A stretch of DNA of 64,000 bases from Roseovarius nitratireducens (lineage in GTDB: Bacteria > Pseudomonadota > Alphaproteobacteria > Rhodobacterales > Rhodobacteraceae), in assembly GCF_002925845.1 (NCBI RefSeq), contig NZ_PDNI01000074.1, positions 62,001-126,000 of the forward strand. Direction: 5' to 3'. The notes beneath the pieces are model-generated. The model did not search any database, had not been told where the DNA came from, and saw only the letters and a program-made list of their open reading frames with translations. Shown piece by piece: positions 18,020-26,798 of the stretch; the stretch's first letter is position 1, and the number at the start of each line of letters is the position of its first letter. Position numbers and translations under genes: made by a program.

Positions 18020-20010
18020 GTCTCCTCCCGGATGAATGCGTCCGCCGCCACCGCGCCTTTGCTGCACAGGATCAGCGGGTTGATTTCGATTTCGGCGATG
18101 TTTGGGTCGCTCTCCATCATGTCCTGAAGCGCCAGCGCCACGGCCCCCGCCGCGACGGTATCGGCACGCGGCCCCCCGCGCCAGCCGTCGAGCAGTGGCC
18201 AGAGCCGCAGGCCACGCAGCGCGGCGGCGATGTCCTCGGCGGTGACCGGGCAGACGAGCGTCACGGTGTCGGCCAGAAGCTCGGCCGTCACGCCGCCCAC
18301 GCCCAGCGTCAGCGTCGCGCCATAGACCGGGTCGCGGCGCAGGCCCAGCAGCATCTCGGCCACGCCGCCGGTCACCATCTCTTCGAGCAGGTAGCCGGTG
18401 ACGCCCGGCATATCCGCCTCGCGCGCCGGATCGGTCACGCCGAGCCGCACGGCCCCGACCTCGGTCTTGTGGGCAAGGCCCAGGCCCTTGAGCGCGAAGG
18501 GCGGCGCGAGCCCTGCACCGCCCGGATCGAGTGCCGCGAGCGAGGGCGCGGTGATGCCGCGTGGCGCCGCCACGCCTGCCGCCGAGAGTCGCGCCTTGGC
18601 CGCCGCCTCGTCGAGCAGGCGCGGCTCCGCCCCCGAGCGCACCGGCCAAGGCCGCCAGCCCGGGCGCACGGGTGGGAGGCACGCCGCCGAAAGCGCGGCG
18701 AGTGCGGTATCGAGCCCCATCAGCGGCACCACCCCACGCCCCAGCATGGCGATGGCGCGCGGCTCGTCGAAATTCTCGGGCAGCGAGGCCACGGGGAAGG
18801 CGGGCAGGCCGGTCGCCGCCTGTGCCGCCTCGATGGCGTCGAGCGCGGGCTGAAAGCTCGCGGGGTCGCAACGGTCGGGGCGCGGCGGGTCGATGATGAA
18901 AAGCCCGGCGTCGTAGTCGCCGAGCATGGTGGCGAAGACATCGATGGTGCGGGCCACGTCGCCCCAGATGAAGGTGTGGTAGTCGAGCGGGTTTGCCACG
19001 CGCACCAGCGGCCCGAGCGTGGCGGAGAGCCGCGCCGCTGTCGCCGGTGCGGGTGGCTCGAAACGCAGGCCGTGGCGCGGCGCGAGATCGGCCACGAGCC
19101 CTGCCTCGCCGCCCGAGCTCGATACCGAGCAGAACCGCGTGCCGGAAAGCCCCCCATGAACATGCACGATCTTGAGCGTTTCCAGCAGTGCGTCGAGGCT
19201 TGCCACCTCGGCCACGCCGCATTGGCGCAGGAATGCGCCCGAAGCGGCGCCTTCGCCGGCGAGCGCGGCGGTGTGGCTCGCGGCAGCGTCCTGCGCGGAT
19301 GGGGTCTTGCCGGATTTCAGAGCGATGATGGGCTTGCCTGCCGCGCGTGCCCGTTCGGCCATCGCGGCAAAACCCGGGGCGTCGCCCACCCCCTCGATAT
19401 AGAGGCCGAGCGCGGTCACGCGCGGGTCGTCGAGCATGGCGAGGGCGAGGTCGCTCAGCCCCACCTGCGCGGCGTTGCCGAGGCAGGCGACATAGGCGAT
19501 GGGCAGGCCGCGCGCCTGCATGGTGAGGTTGATCGCGATGTTCGACGATTGGCTGAGGATCGCCACGCCCGTCTCGACCCGCTGCCCGCCATGCTGATCG
19601 GGCCACAGGAGCGCGCCGTCGAGGTAGTTGATGAAGCCGTAGCAATTGGGGCCGAGCACCGGCATCGGCCCGGCGGCCTCGACGAGCGCGGCTTGCAGAC
19701 CGTCCTCGCCCGCCTCGCGCCAGCCAGAGGCGAAACAGACCGCCCCGCCCGCGTCCAGACCTGCGAGCGCGGCCACCGTCTCGACCGTGGCGTGGCGGTT
19801 GATGCCGAGAAAGGTGGCGTCGGGCGCGGCGGGCAGGTCGGCGAGGCTTGGGAAGCAGGGTCGCCCGCCGATTTCGGCCCGCGCCGGGTGCACCGGCCAG
19901 ACCTCACCCGAAAACCCCATCCGATCGCATTGCGCGATCACGTTCGCCGCCCAGCCGGCGCCCATCACGGCGATGCTCCGGGGTCGCAGGAGGCGCGTCA
20001 GATCACCCAT
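18016..20010 (-). CDS. ADP-forming acyl-CoA synthetase (fused alpha-beta)
   Basis: A 664-residue single-chain NDP-forming acyl-CoA ligase. N-terminal CoA-binding Rossmann domain (RPRSIAVMGAGWAANVI), a flavodoxin-like succinyl-CoA-synthetase alpha domain with the phospho-histidine motif SHTAALAG (near 260), and a C-terminal ATP-grasp beta domain (PPFALKGLGLAHKTEVGAV, EEMVTGGVAEMLLGL, VGGVTAELL). It makes an acyl-CoA from acid and ATP, or in reverse makes ATP from a thioester. ATG 20008-20010 has the strong site GGGAGGGGAG directly upstream and lies 10 bases after the dehydrogenase stop. In this cluster it could activate crotonobetaine/carnitine or recover energy from betainyl-CoA. Confidence 0.88.
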   Translation of the reverse strand: MGDLTRLLRPRSIAVMGAGWAANVIAQCDRMGFSGEVWPVHPARAEIGGRPCFPSLADLPAAPDATFLGINRHATVETVAALAGLDAGGAVCFASGWREAGEDGLQAALVEAAGPMPVLGPNCYGFINYLDGALLWPDQHGGQRVETGVAILSQSSNIAINLTMQARGLPIAYVACLGNAAQVGLSDLALAMLDDPRVTALGLYIEGVGDAPGFAAMAERARAAGKPIIALKSGKTPSAQDAAASHTAALAGEGAASGAFLRQCGVAEVASLDALLETLKIVHVHGGLSGTRFCSVSSSGGEAGLVADLAPRHGLRFEPPAPATAARLSATLGPLVRVANPLDYHTFIWGDVARTIDVFATMLGDYDAGLFIIDPPRPDRCDPASFQPALDAIEAAQAATGLPAFPVASLPENFDEPRAIAMLGRGVVPLMGLDTALAALSAACLPPVRPGWRPWPVRSGAEPRLLDEAAAKARLSAAGVAAPRGITAPSLAALDPGGAGLAPPFALKGLGLAHKTEVGAVRLGVTDPAREADMPGVTGYLLEEMVTGGVAEMLLGLRRDPVYGATLTLGVGGVTAELLADTVTLVCPVTAEDIAAALRGLRLWPLLDGWRGGPRADTVAAGAVALALQDMMESDPNIAEIEINPLILCSKGAVAADAFIREET

Positions 20011-20020
20011 CTCCCCTCCC

Positions 20021-21193
20021 TCAGCCGCCCAGCGGGCGGAGCAGCGCGCGGCTGATGATGTGGCGCTGGATCTCGGAGGTGCCTTCCCAGATGCGCTCGA
20101 TCCGCGCGTCGCGCCAGATGCGCTCAAGCGGCAATTCTTCCATCAGCCCCATGCCGCCGTGAATCTGGATCGCCTCGTCGGCGATCATCGCCAGCACCTC
20201 GGTCGCCTTGAGCTTGGCCATCGCCATGTCGGCATCGGTGACGGTGCCCTGGTCCGCCTTCCATCCCGCCCAGAGGGTGAGCAGCTCGGCGGCTTTCAAC
20301 TCGGTCGCCATGTCGGCGAGCTTGAAGGACACGCCCTGGAACTTGCCGATCCGCTGCCCGAACTGGCGGCGCTCGGCGGCCCAGCCGAGGGACAGGGCCA
20401 GCGCGCGCTCGGCCCGACCGAGGCTGGTAGCCGCGACCTGGAGACGGGTGGCCCCCAACCATTCGTTGGCCACGTCGAAGCCCTTGTGCACCTCGCCCAG
20501 AACGTTGGCGTCGGGCACCCGGCAGCCGTCGAATTCGAGGATCGCGTTGGTGTAGCCGCGATGCGAGACGGAGCGATAGCCGGGGCGGACGGTAAAGCCG
20601 GGGGTGCCCTTGTCCACGAAGAACGCGGTGATGCGCTTGCGCTTGCCCCTTGGCGTGTCCTCCTCACCGGTGGCCATGAAGGCGATGGTGAAACCCGCGA
20701 TATCGGCGTGGCTGATGAAATGCTTGGTGCCGTCGAGCACCCAGTCGCCGCCCTCGCGCCGGGCGGTGGCGCGCATCCCGCGCAGGTCCGATCCGGCGTC
20801 GGGCTCGGTCATGGCGAGGCAATCCCATGTCTCGCCGCGGATGCAGGGCATGAGATAGCGCTCGCGCTGCTCTGGCGTGCCCGCGAGCAGGATGTTGGAG
20901 GGGCGCGCCACGCAGGTCCAGTGCAGCGCGTAATTGGCGCGGCCAAGCTCTCGCTCGTAGAGCAGCCAGGTGAGCGTATCGAGCCCGGCGCCGCCCACCT
21001 CCTCGGGCATGTTGGCGGCATAGAGCCCGGCGGCCATCGCCTTTTTCTGAACCTCGGCCACGAGGTCCATCGGCAGGTGGCCGGTGCGCTCGATTTGGGC
21101 CTCGTGTGGGAACAGTTCGGCCTCGACAAAGGCGCGGGTGGTCTCGACGATCATGCGCTGTTCGTCGCTGAGGGCAAAATCCATTGCGGTCAC
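20021..21193 (-). CDS. Acyl-CoA dehydrogenase, CaiA-like
   Basis: A 390-residue FAD acyl-CoA dehydrogenase. Signatures include ALSDEQRMIVETTRAFVE, the FAD/substrate motif CLAMTEPDAGSDLRGM (near 125), AAERRQFGQRIGKFQGVSFKLADM, QIHGGMGLMEELPLERIWRDAR and the catalytic glutamate in RIWEGTSEIQRHIIS near the C-terminus. In this setting it could oxidise gamma-butyrobetainyl-CoA to crotonobetainyl-CoA, or reduce the latter. The start overlaps the stop of the 3-hydroxyacyl-CoA-type dehydrogenase by four bases. Confidence 0.88.
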   Translation of the reverse strand: MTAMDFALSDEQRMIVETTRAFVEAELFPHEAQIERTGHLPMDLVAEVQKKAMAAGLYAANMPEEVGGAGLDTLTWLLYERELGRANYALHWTCVARPSNILLAGTPEQRERYLMPCIRGETWDCLAMTEPDAGSDLRGMRATARREGGDWVLDGTKHFISHADIAGFTIAFMATGEEDTPRGKRKRITAFFVDKGTPGFTVRPGYRSVSHRGYTNAILEFDGCRVPDANVLGEVHKGFDVANEWLGATRLQVAATSLGRAERALALSLGWAAERRQFGQRIGKFQGVSFKLADMATELKAAELLTLWAGWKADQGTVTDADMAMAKLKATEVLAMIADEAIQIHGGMGLMEELPLERIWRDARIERIWEGTSEIQRHIISRALLRPLGG

Positions 21194-22179
21194 TCCCCCG
21201 CGCCTGCGCGGCGCGCGTCGTGATCGGCGATCACGCGCCCCGCGCCCCAGCCGTTTTCCTTCAGCACCCGCAAAAAGCCCACGAGGTTGCGGTCGCGGAT
21301 ACGCTCCAGCTCGCGGATGGAATGGTGGCCAGATTGCGCATCCGATTGTCCGGCGATCAGGTCAACAAGGGCATCGTCATACTCGGGTACGTCCATAAGC
21401 CGCGTCCACGGCTCTTGCAGGCAGGGGCCGAACTGACCGAGGAAATGGCGCATCCCGGCCTCGCCCCCGGCGATACGGTAGGTCTCGAAGAGGCCCATCT
21501 GTGCCCAACGCAGGCCAAAGCCCATGCGGATCGCGTCGTCGATTTCCTCGGTTGTGGCCACGCCATCGCGCACCAGCCACAGCGCCTCGCGCCAGACGGC
21601 CTCTAGCAGGCGGTCGGCGATATGGGCGTCGATTTCCTTGCGGACATGGAGGGGGAACATGCCGATTTCCTGCAATATCCCCTTGGCCGTCTCGATGACC
21701 TGCGGCGCGGTGCCGGGAGAGGGCACGAGTTCGACCAAGGGCAGAAGGTAGACCGGGTTGAACGGGTGCGCGACGAAGATCGAGGCCGGGTTGGCCGCCT
21801 CTTCCTGCAACACCGAGGGGCGATAGCCCGAGGTCGAGGAGCCGAGCGGCGCATCTGGCGCGGTCTTTTGTATCTCGGCATAGACCCGGTGCTTGAGCGC
21901 GATCCGCTCGGACACCGATTCCTGCACATAGGCCGCGCCTGCCACCGCGTCGGCGATGCTGTCGGCGAAGGTGAGGCGGCCCTCACCCGGCATCGGCAGG
22001 TCGGAAAGCGCGGGGAGCGCGGCGCGGGCATTGTCGAGCACTTCGCCGATCTTGCGCGGGGTCTGCGGGTCGGGGTCGAACACCGCCACGTCCCAGCCCG
22101 CGAGCAGGAAGCGCGCGGCCCAGCCGCCGCCGATGACGCCGCCGCCGATGATGGCCGCCTTGCGGGGTGCGCCGCTCAC
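21190..22179 (-). CDS. L-carnitine 3-dehydrogenase-like protein
   Basis: A 329-residue NAD-dependent dehydrogenase of the 3-hydroxyacyl-CoA dehydrogenase superfamily. The Rossmann motif AAIIGGGVIGGGWAARFLLAGWDV is at the N-terminus, and the catalytic His lies in IFVAHPFNPVYLLPLVELV (near 138). The short single-domain layout and the HPFNPVYLLPLVE context are those of carnitine dehydrogenases (LcdH/CdhA), which oxidise L-carnitine to 3-dehydrocarnitine. The next gene is a BKACE enzyme, the known next step, which supports the call. It overlaps both neighbours by four bases. Confidence 0.85.
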   Translation of the reverse strand: MSGAPRKAAIIGGGVIGGGWAARFLLAGWDVAVFDPDPQTPRKIGEVLDNARAALPALSDLPMPGEGRLTFADSIADAVAGAAYVQESVSERIALKHRVYAEIQKTAPDAPLGSSTSGYRPSVLQEEAANPASIFVAHPFNPVYLLPLVELVPSPGTAPQVIETAKGILQEIGMFPLHVRKEIDAHIADRLLEAVWREALWLVRDGVATTEEIDDAIRMGFGLRWAQMGLFETYRIAGGEAGMRHFLGQFGPCLQEPWTRLMDVPEYDDALVDLIAGQSDAQSGHHSIRELERIRDRNLVGFLRVLKENGWGAGRVIADHDARRAGAGE

Positions 22180-23084
22180 AGTGGTGCCCTCTTTTCGAGG
22201 CTCAGCCGCTCGCGCACCGCGTCGGGGCCGACCACGCGTGCGCCCATCGCCTCGACGATGCCCACCGCGCGCTCGACCAGTTGCGCGTTGGTGGCGAGCA
22301 CACCGCGGTCGAGCATCAGGTTATCCTCGAGCCCGACGCGCACGTTGCCCCCCGCCAGCACCGCCGCCGCGACATAGGGCATCTCGTTGCGCCCGAGGCC
22401 GAAGGCCGACCAGTGCCAGCCTGCGGGCACGTTGTTCACCATCGCGAGGAAGGTGTTGAGATCGTCGGGCGCGCCCCACGGCACCCCCATGCAAAGCTGC
22501 ACCAGCACCGGCTCGGGGATGATCCCTTCGTCCACGAGCTGTTTCGCGAACCACAGGTGGCCGGTATCGAACGCCTCGATCTCGATCCGCGTCCCGGCGG
22601 CCACCATCCGTGCGGCCATGTCGCGCAGCATTCCCGGCGTGTTGACCATGACGTAATCGGCCTCGGCGAAATTCATCGTGCCGCAATCGAGCGTGCAGAT
22701 TTCCGGGCGGCAGTCGACGACATGGGCCACCCGCTCTGTCGCGCCGGCCATGTCCGACGCGGTCGACATCCGGTCCATCGCCTCGGTGCCGTCGAACATC
22801 AGGTCGCCGCCCATCCCGGCGGTGAGGTTGAGCACCACGTCGGTGGCGCTGTCGCGGATGCGCTCTGTCACCTCGCGGAAGAGCGCGGGATCGCGCGAGG
22901 GCGCGCCGGTCTCGGGGTCGCGGACATGGCAGTGCACCACCGCCGCGCCGGCCTTTGCCGCGGCGATGGCGCTCTCGGCGATGGCCTCGGGCGAGCGGGG
23001 AACGTTGGGGCTGCGGTCTTGCGTGCCGCCCGATCCGGTCACGGCACAGGTGATGAACACCTCGCGATTCATGTTGAGTGGCAT
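22176..23084 (-). CDS. BKACE-family beta-keto acid cleavage enzyme, CdhC-like
   Basis: A 302-residue (beta/alpha)8 zinc enzyme of the BKACE (DUF849) family, which condenses a beta-keto acid with acetyl-CoA and cleaves it to acetoacetate plus a new acyl-CoA. Seen are the ITCAVTGSGG start, the metal-binding VVHCHVRDPETGAPSRD motif (near 50), GMGGDLMFDGTEAMDR and the IEAFDTGHLWFAKQL segment. Next to a carnitine dehydrogenase it probably turns 3-dehydrocarnitine and acetyl-CoA into glycine betainyl-CoA and acetoacetate. It is the first gene of the leftward operon and is divergent from the AraC-type regulator. Confidence 0.87.
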   Translation of the reverse strand: MPLNMNREVFITCAVTGSGGTQDRSPNVPRSPEAIAESAIAAAKAGAAVVHCHVRDPETGAPSRDPALFREVTERIRDSATDVVLNLTAGMGGDLMFDGTEAMDRMSTASDMAGATERVAHVVDCRPEICTLDCGTMNFAEADYVMVNTPGMLRDMAARMVAAGTRIEIEAFDTGHLWFAKQLVDEGIIPEPVLVQLCMGVPWGAPDDLNTFLAMVNNVPAGWHWSAFGLGRNEMPYVAAAVLAGGNVRVGLEDNLMLDRGVLATNAQLVERAVGIVEAMGARVVGPDAVRERLSLEKRAPL

Positions 23085-23154
23085 GGATTCCTCCTTGGCT
23101 GTCGCAAAGCCTAGCAGAGTTGCGGCGAGATGATTGACGATTTACGAAAGGAAG

Positions 23155-24129
23155 ATGGCAAATTCCGAAACGATCTTTGCGCCCTCGCGCGCCACCCTCG
23201 ACATCGCGGTGCTGGTCCTGCCGCGCGCCTCGATCCTCGAGGTGGCCTCGGTGCTCGACCCGATGCGCAACGCCAACCGGCAGATGCGGCGCGAGGCGTT
23301 CCGCTGGCGGGTGGTGACCCCCGACGGGGTGGCGGCGCCGCTGACCTGCGGGATCGAACTGCCCGCATCGGGGGCCTTTGCCGACGTTGCGGGGGCCGAT
23401 CTTCTGATGGTGATCTCCGGTTACGATCAGGCCGAGGTGGCAACCCGGAGCCTGATTGCCGCGCTGCGCCGGATGGCCGGGCGGTTTGGCGCGATCGGCG
23501 GGATCGACGCGGGGCCGTGGATCATGGCGCGGGCCGGGCTGCTCGACGGGCACCGCGCCACCGTGCACTGGGAGGACCTGGAGGATTTCGCTGCCGCCTT
23601 TCCGGCGGTCGAGGTGGTGGCGGACCGCTACGTGCGCTCGGGCAACCGGCTGACGGCGGGCGGGGCGGTGCCTGCGGCGGACATGATGTTGCACCTCATC
23701 GGCGCGCGCTGCGGCCTCGGCGTGGCGGGGCAGGTAGCTGATTCGTTTCTCTATGATCAGTATTCCGATGCCACGCGCCCGCAACGCCCCGGTCTGGTCC
23801 CCGGCGCGCGCGACCGGCGGCTGTCGGAGGCGCTGACGATAATGGGGCAGGCGGTCGATGCGCCCTTGCCTGTCCCCCGGATTGCCGCGGCGCTCGGGGT
23901 CGGGACGCGGCGGCTGGAACAGATTTTCCGCGACGGGCTCGGGATGGCACCTGCGGCCTGCTATCTGGATTTGCGGCTACAGGCGGCACGGCGGATGATG
24001 AGCGACACCGATCACCCGCTTCTGGAGATCGCCCTGCGCACAGGGTTCTCCGACAGGTCGAGCTTTTCGCGCGCCTATCGCCGCCGGTTCGGCCACGCCC
24101 CGCGCGAGGCACGCAGGTCCAGAGGCTGA
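23155..24129 (+). CDS. GATase1-like/AraC regulator of the carnitine-type cluster
   Basis: A 324-residue GlxA-type regulator: N-terminal DJ-1/PfpI-like effector domain (DIAVLVLPRASILEVASVLDPMR, GIDAGPWIMARAGLLDGHRATVHWE) and a C-terminal double HTH AraC domain (IAAALGVGTRRLEQIFRDGLG, then LEIALRTGFSDRSSFSRAYRRRFGHAPREARR). CdhR, the carnitine regulator of Pseudomonas, has this architecture, and the gene is divergent from the cluster, so an activator role is likely. The ATG at 23155 is preferred; a TTG seven codons upstream is also in frame, and the AAAGGAAG site is close to the chosen ATG. Confidence 0.88.
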   Translation: MANSETIFAPSRATLDIAVLVLPRASILEVASVLDPMRNANRQMRREAFRWRVVTPDGVAAPLTCGIELPASGAFADVAGADLLMVISGYDQAEVATRSLIAALRRMAGRFGAIGGIDAGPWIMARAGLLDGHRATVHWEDLEDFAAAFPAVEVVADRYVRSGNRLTAGGAVPAADMMLHLIGARCGLGVAGQVADSFLYDQYSDATRPQRPGLVPGARDRRLSEALTIMGQAVDAPLPVPRIAAALGVGTRRLEQIFRDGLGMAPAACYLDLRLQAARRMMSDTDHPLLEIALRTGFSDRSSFSRAYRRRFGHAPREARRSRG

Positions 24130-24211
24130 GACGGGAGCGACCGGCACGGCTGGAAATCGCGCGACGCGCGGGCTATTGTCAATCTCCGCTCCAGCGCAAG
24201 GGACACGCCTC

Positions 24212-26500
24212 ATGACCCGCTTTTCCGCCCCGATCGCCGAACAGATCTGGTCCATGAAGTACCGCTATGTTGCCGACGAGGGCGGCGATGCAAGCGTCGA
24301 GGACACGTGGCGGCGTGTTGCGCAGGCGCTGGCCGCGGTCGAGGCCGAACCGGATGTCTGGGAGGAACGGTTCTATGCCGCGCTTGAGGACTTCAAGTTC
24401 CTGCCCGCGGGCCGGATCACCGCCGGGGCGGGTACGGGGCGCAAGGTGACGCTCTTCAACTGTTTCGTCATGGGCACGATCCCCGACGACATGGGCGGTA
24501 TCTTCGACGCCTTGCGCGAGGCGGCGCTGACCATGCAGCAGGGCGGCGGGATCGGCTATGATTTCTCGACGATCCGGCCCAGGGGGGCGGTGGTCAAGGG
24601 CGTGTCGGCGGATGCGAGCGGGCCGCTGTCGTTCATGGATGTGTGGGACGCGATGTGCCGCACGATCATGTCTGCGGGGAGCCGCCGGGGCGCGATGATG
24701 GCGACGATGCGCTGCGACCATCCCGATATCGAGGAATTCATCGCTGCCAAATCCGACGCGGCGCGGTTGCGCATGTTCAACCTGAGCGTTCTGGTGACCG
24801 ATGCCTTCATGGACGCGGTCAAGGCCGACGGGCCGTGGGATTTGCAATTCGGCGGCAAGGTCTATCACACGCTGCCCGCGCGCGACCTGTGGAACCGGAT
24901 CATGCAGGCGACCTATGACTATGCCGAGCCGGGGGTGATCTTTATCGACCGGATCAATCAGGCGAATAACCTGAGCTATGTAGAGAATATCTCTGCGACC
25001 AATCCCTGCGGCGAACAGCCACTTCCGCCCTACGGCGCCTGCCTGCTGGGCTCGATCAACCTCGCACGGCTGGTGATCGACCCGTTCGGGCCGCGTGCGC
25101 GGCTTGACGCGGCCGCGCTCAAGGATCTGGTGCGGGTGGCGGTGCGGATGATGGACAACGTGGTGGACGTGTCGCAATTCCCGCTTGAGGCGCAGGCCGA
25201 GGAGGCGCGCGCCAAGCGCCGCATCGGGCTTGGGGTCACGGGGCTGGCGGATGCGCTTTTGATGCTGGGGCAGCGCTATGGCTCTGACAAGGCGGCGCGG
25301 CAGACGGAAATCTGGATGCACAAGATCGCCGTCGCCGCCTATCTCGCCTCGGTAGACCTCGCCCGGGAGAAGGGGGCGTTTCCGCTGTTTGATGCCGACA
25401 AGTTCCTCGCGTCCGGCACCATGCGGGACATGGACGAGAGCGTGCGCGATGCGATCGCGAAACATGGCATCCGCAACGCGCTTCTGACCTCGGTCGCGCC
25501 GACGGGCACGATCAGCCTCTACGCAGGCAATGTCAGCAGCGGCATCGAGCCGGTATTCGCCTACAGTTATACCCGCAAGGTGCTGCAAAAGGATGGAAGC
25601 CGCACCGAGGAAGAGGTCGTCGATTACGCCGTGCAGATGTGGCGGGAGAAGATGGGTGATGCCCCGCTGCCCGAGCATTTCGTGAACGCGCAGGTGCTGG
25701 CACCCGAGGATCACGTGAAGATGCAGGCGGCGGCGCAGAAATGGGTGGATTCGAGCATCTCGAAAACCATCAACTGCCCCGCCGATATCTCCTTCGCGGC
25801 GTTCAAGGATGTCTACATGCAGGCTTGGGAGTCCGGCTGCAAGGGTTGCACAACCTACCGGCCCAACGAGGTGACGGGGTCCGTGCTGAGCGTGAGCGAA
25901 ACCGAGGACAAGGTGCCCGGGGAGGGCTCGGATCAGGCCCGGGGCGATTTTCCCGCCGAGGGCGGTGAAGTCGTCTACATGTCCGAGCCGCTCGACCGGC
26001 CCGCGGAGCTGGAGGGCGCGACCTACAAGCTCAAATGGCCCGACAGCAACCATGCGATCTATGTGACGGTGAACGATATCGTGCTGAACGGGCACCGGCG
26101 CCCCTTTGAAGTGTTCATCAATTCCAAGAACATGGAGCATTACGCCTGGACCGTGGCGTTGACGCGGATGATCTCGGCGGTGTTCCGGCGCGGTGGCGAC
26201 GTGTCCTTCGTGGTGGAGGAACTCAAGGCCGTGTTCGACCCGCGCGGCGGGGCGTGGATGCAGGGCAAATACGTGCCCTCGATCCTCGCGGCGATCGGCG
26301 GCATTCTGGAGCGGCACATGGTGCAGATCGGATTTCTCGAGGGCGAGGGGCTGGGCCTCAAGTCCGATCCGACGGCGCAGGTCGTGGGGCTGGAAAATGT
26401 CCCGAGGGGCCCGGTCTGTCCGGCCTGCGGCAGCTACGAGATGCGCATGATCGAGGGCTGCATGACCTGCGCAAGCTGCGGGCACAGCAAATGCCAATAG
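24212..26500 (+). CDS. nrdJ: Adenosylcobalamin-dependent class II ribonucleotide reductase
   Basis: A 762-residue B12-dependent reductase that makes deoxyribonucleotides with or without oxygen. Visible are GRITAGAGTGRKVTLFNCFV (N-terminal redox cysteine region), GGGIGYDFSTIRPRG, the active-site NPCGEQPLPPYGACLLGSINL, LTSVAPTGTISLYAGNVSSGIEP, and a C-terminal Cys-rich tail (VCPACGSYEMRM ... CMTCASCGHSKC) resembling a zinc ribbon or redox shuttle. The ATG at 24212 gives the expected MTRFSAPIAEQIW start. It implies a need for cobalamin. It stands alone between the carnitine-type regulator and the sox region. Confidence 0.94.
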   Translation: MTRFSAPIAEQIWSMKYRYVADEGGDASVEDTWRRVAQALAAVEAEPDVWEERFYAALEDFKFLPAGRITAGAGTGRKVTLFNCFVMGTIPDDMGGIFDALREAALTMQQGGGIGYDFSTIRPRGAVVKGVSADASGPLSFMDVWDAMCRTIMSAGSRRGAMMATMRCDHPDIEEFIAAKSDAARLRMFNLSVLVTDAFMDAVKADGPWDLQFGGKVYHTLPARDLWNRIMQATYDYAEPGVIFIDRINQANNLSYVENISATNPCGEQPLPPYGACLLGSINLARLVIDPFGPRARLDAAALKDLVRVAVRMMDNVVDVSQFPLEAQAEEARAKRRIGLGVTGLADALLMLGQRYGSDKAARQTEIWMHKIAVAAYLASVDLAREKGAFPLFDADKFLASGTMRDMDESVRDAIAKHGIRNALLTSVAPTGTISLYAGNVSSGIEPVFAYSYTRKVLQKDGSRTEEEVVDYAVQMWREKMGDAPLPEHFVNAQVLAPEDHVKMQAAAQKWVDSSISKTINCPADISFAAFKDVYMQAWESGCKGCTTYRPNEVTGSVLSVSETEDKVPGEGSDQARGDFPAEGGEVVYMSEPLDRPAELEGATYKLKWPDSNHAIYVTVNDIVLNGHRRPFEVFINSKNMEHYAWTVALTRMISAVFRRGGDVSFVVEELKAVFDPRGGAWMQGKYVPSILAAIGGILERHMVQIGFLEGEGLGLKSDPTAQVVGLENVPRGPVCPACGSYEMRMIEGCMTCASCGHSKCQ

Positions 26501-26798
26501 GCATGTAACAGGTCCATAGCGCGGTGACAGGCAAGCGTGTGCGTCGTGATACGCCTCGACTGACTTCGTGGATTCGTGCTGCGAACCCTCCATGCTCAGA
26601 GGTCTGCAACAACGCATCTGCTAACCTCGCTTGCCGCTTATGCCGTCATTCGCACGAATGCGGGCCTTCCCGGTCACGGCCTGCTCCCCGACGGGCATGA
26701 CTCTGCCGGGCGGTGTGTGTCCGCCGCATCCTCCTTGCTATTTGTCGCTCATCGTGAAATCATATTCGTATGTTTGCATTTAACGAACGGGGGGAGAG
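26501..26798. other. Intergenic region before the sox locus
   Basis: About 300 bases without a supportable gene; the short open frames have no recognisable protein. The last 50 bases before the MBL-fold gene are AT-rich and hold CATA-TTCG-TATG (26766-26777), a small inverted repeat whose ATCATAT core resembles sequence in the soxV-soxS gap. It may be a promoter/operator for the SoxG/H-type pair. Confidence 0.4.

Noticed and set aside
24179-26617. 812-codon leftward frame opposite nrdJ
   Set aside because: Full-length shadow of a class II ribonucleotide reductase with all motifs on the other strand.
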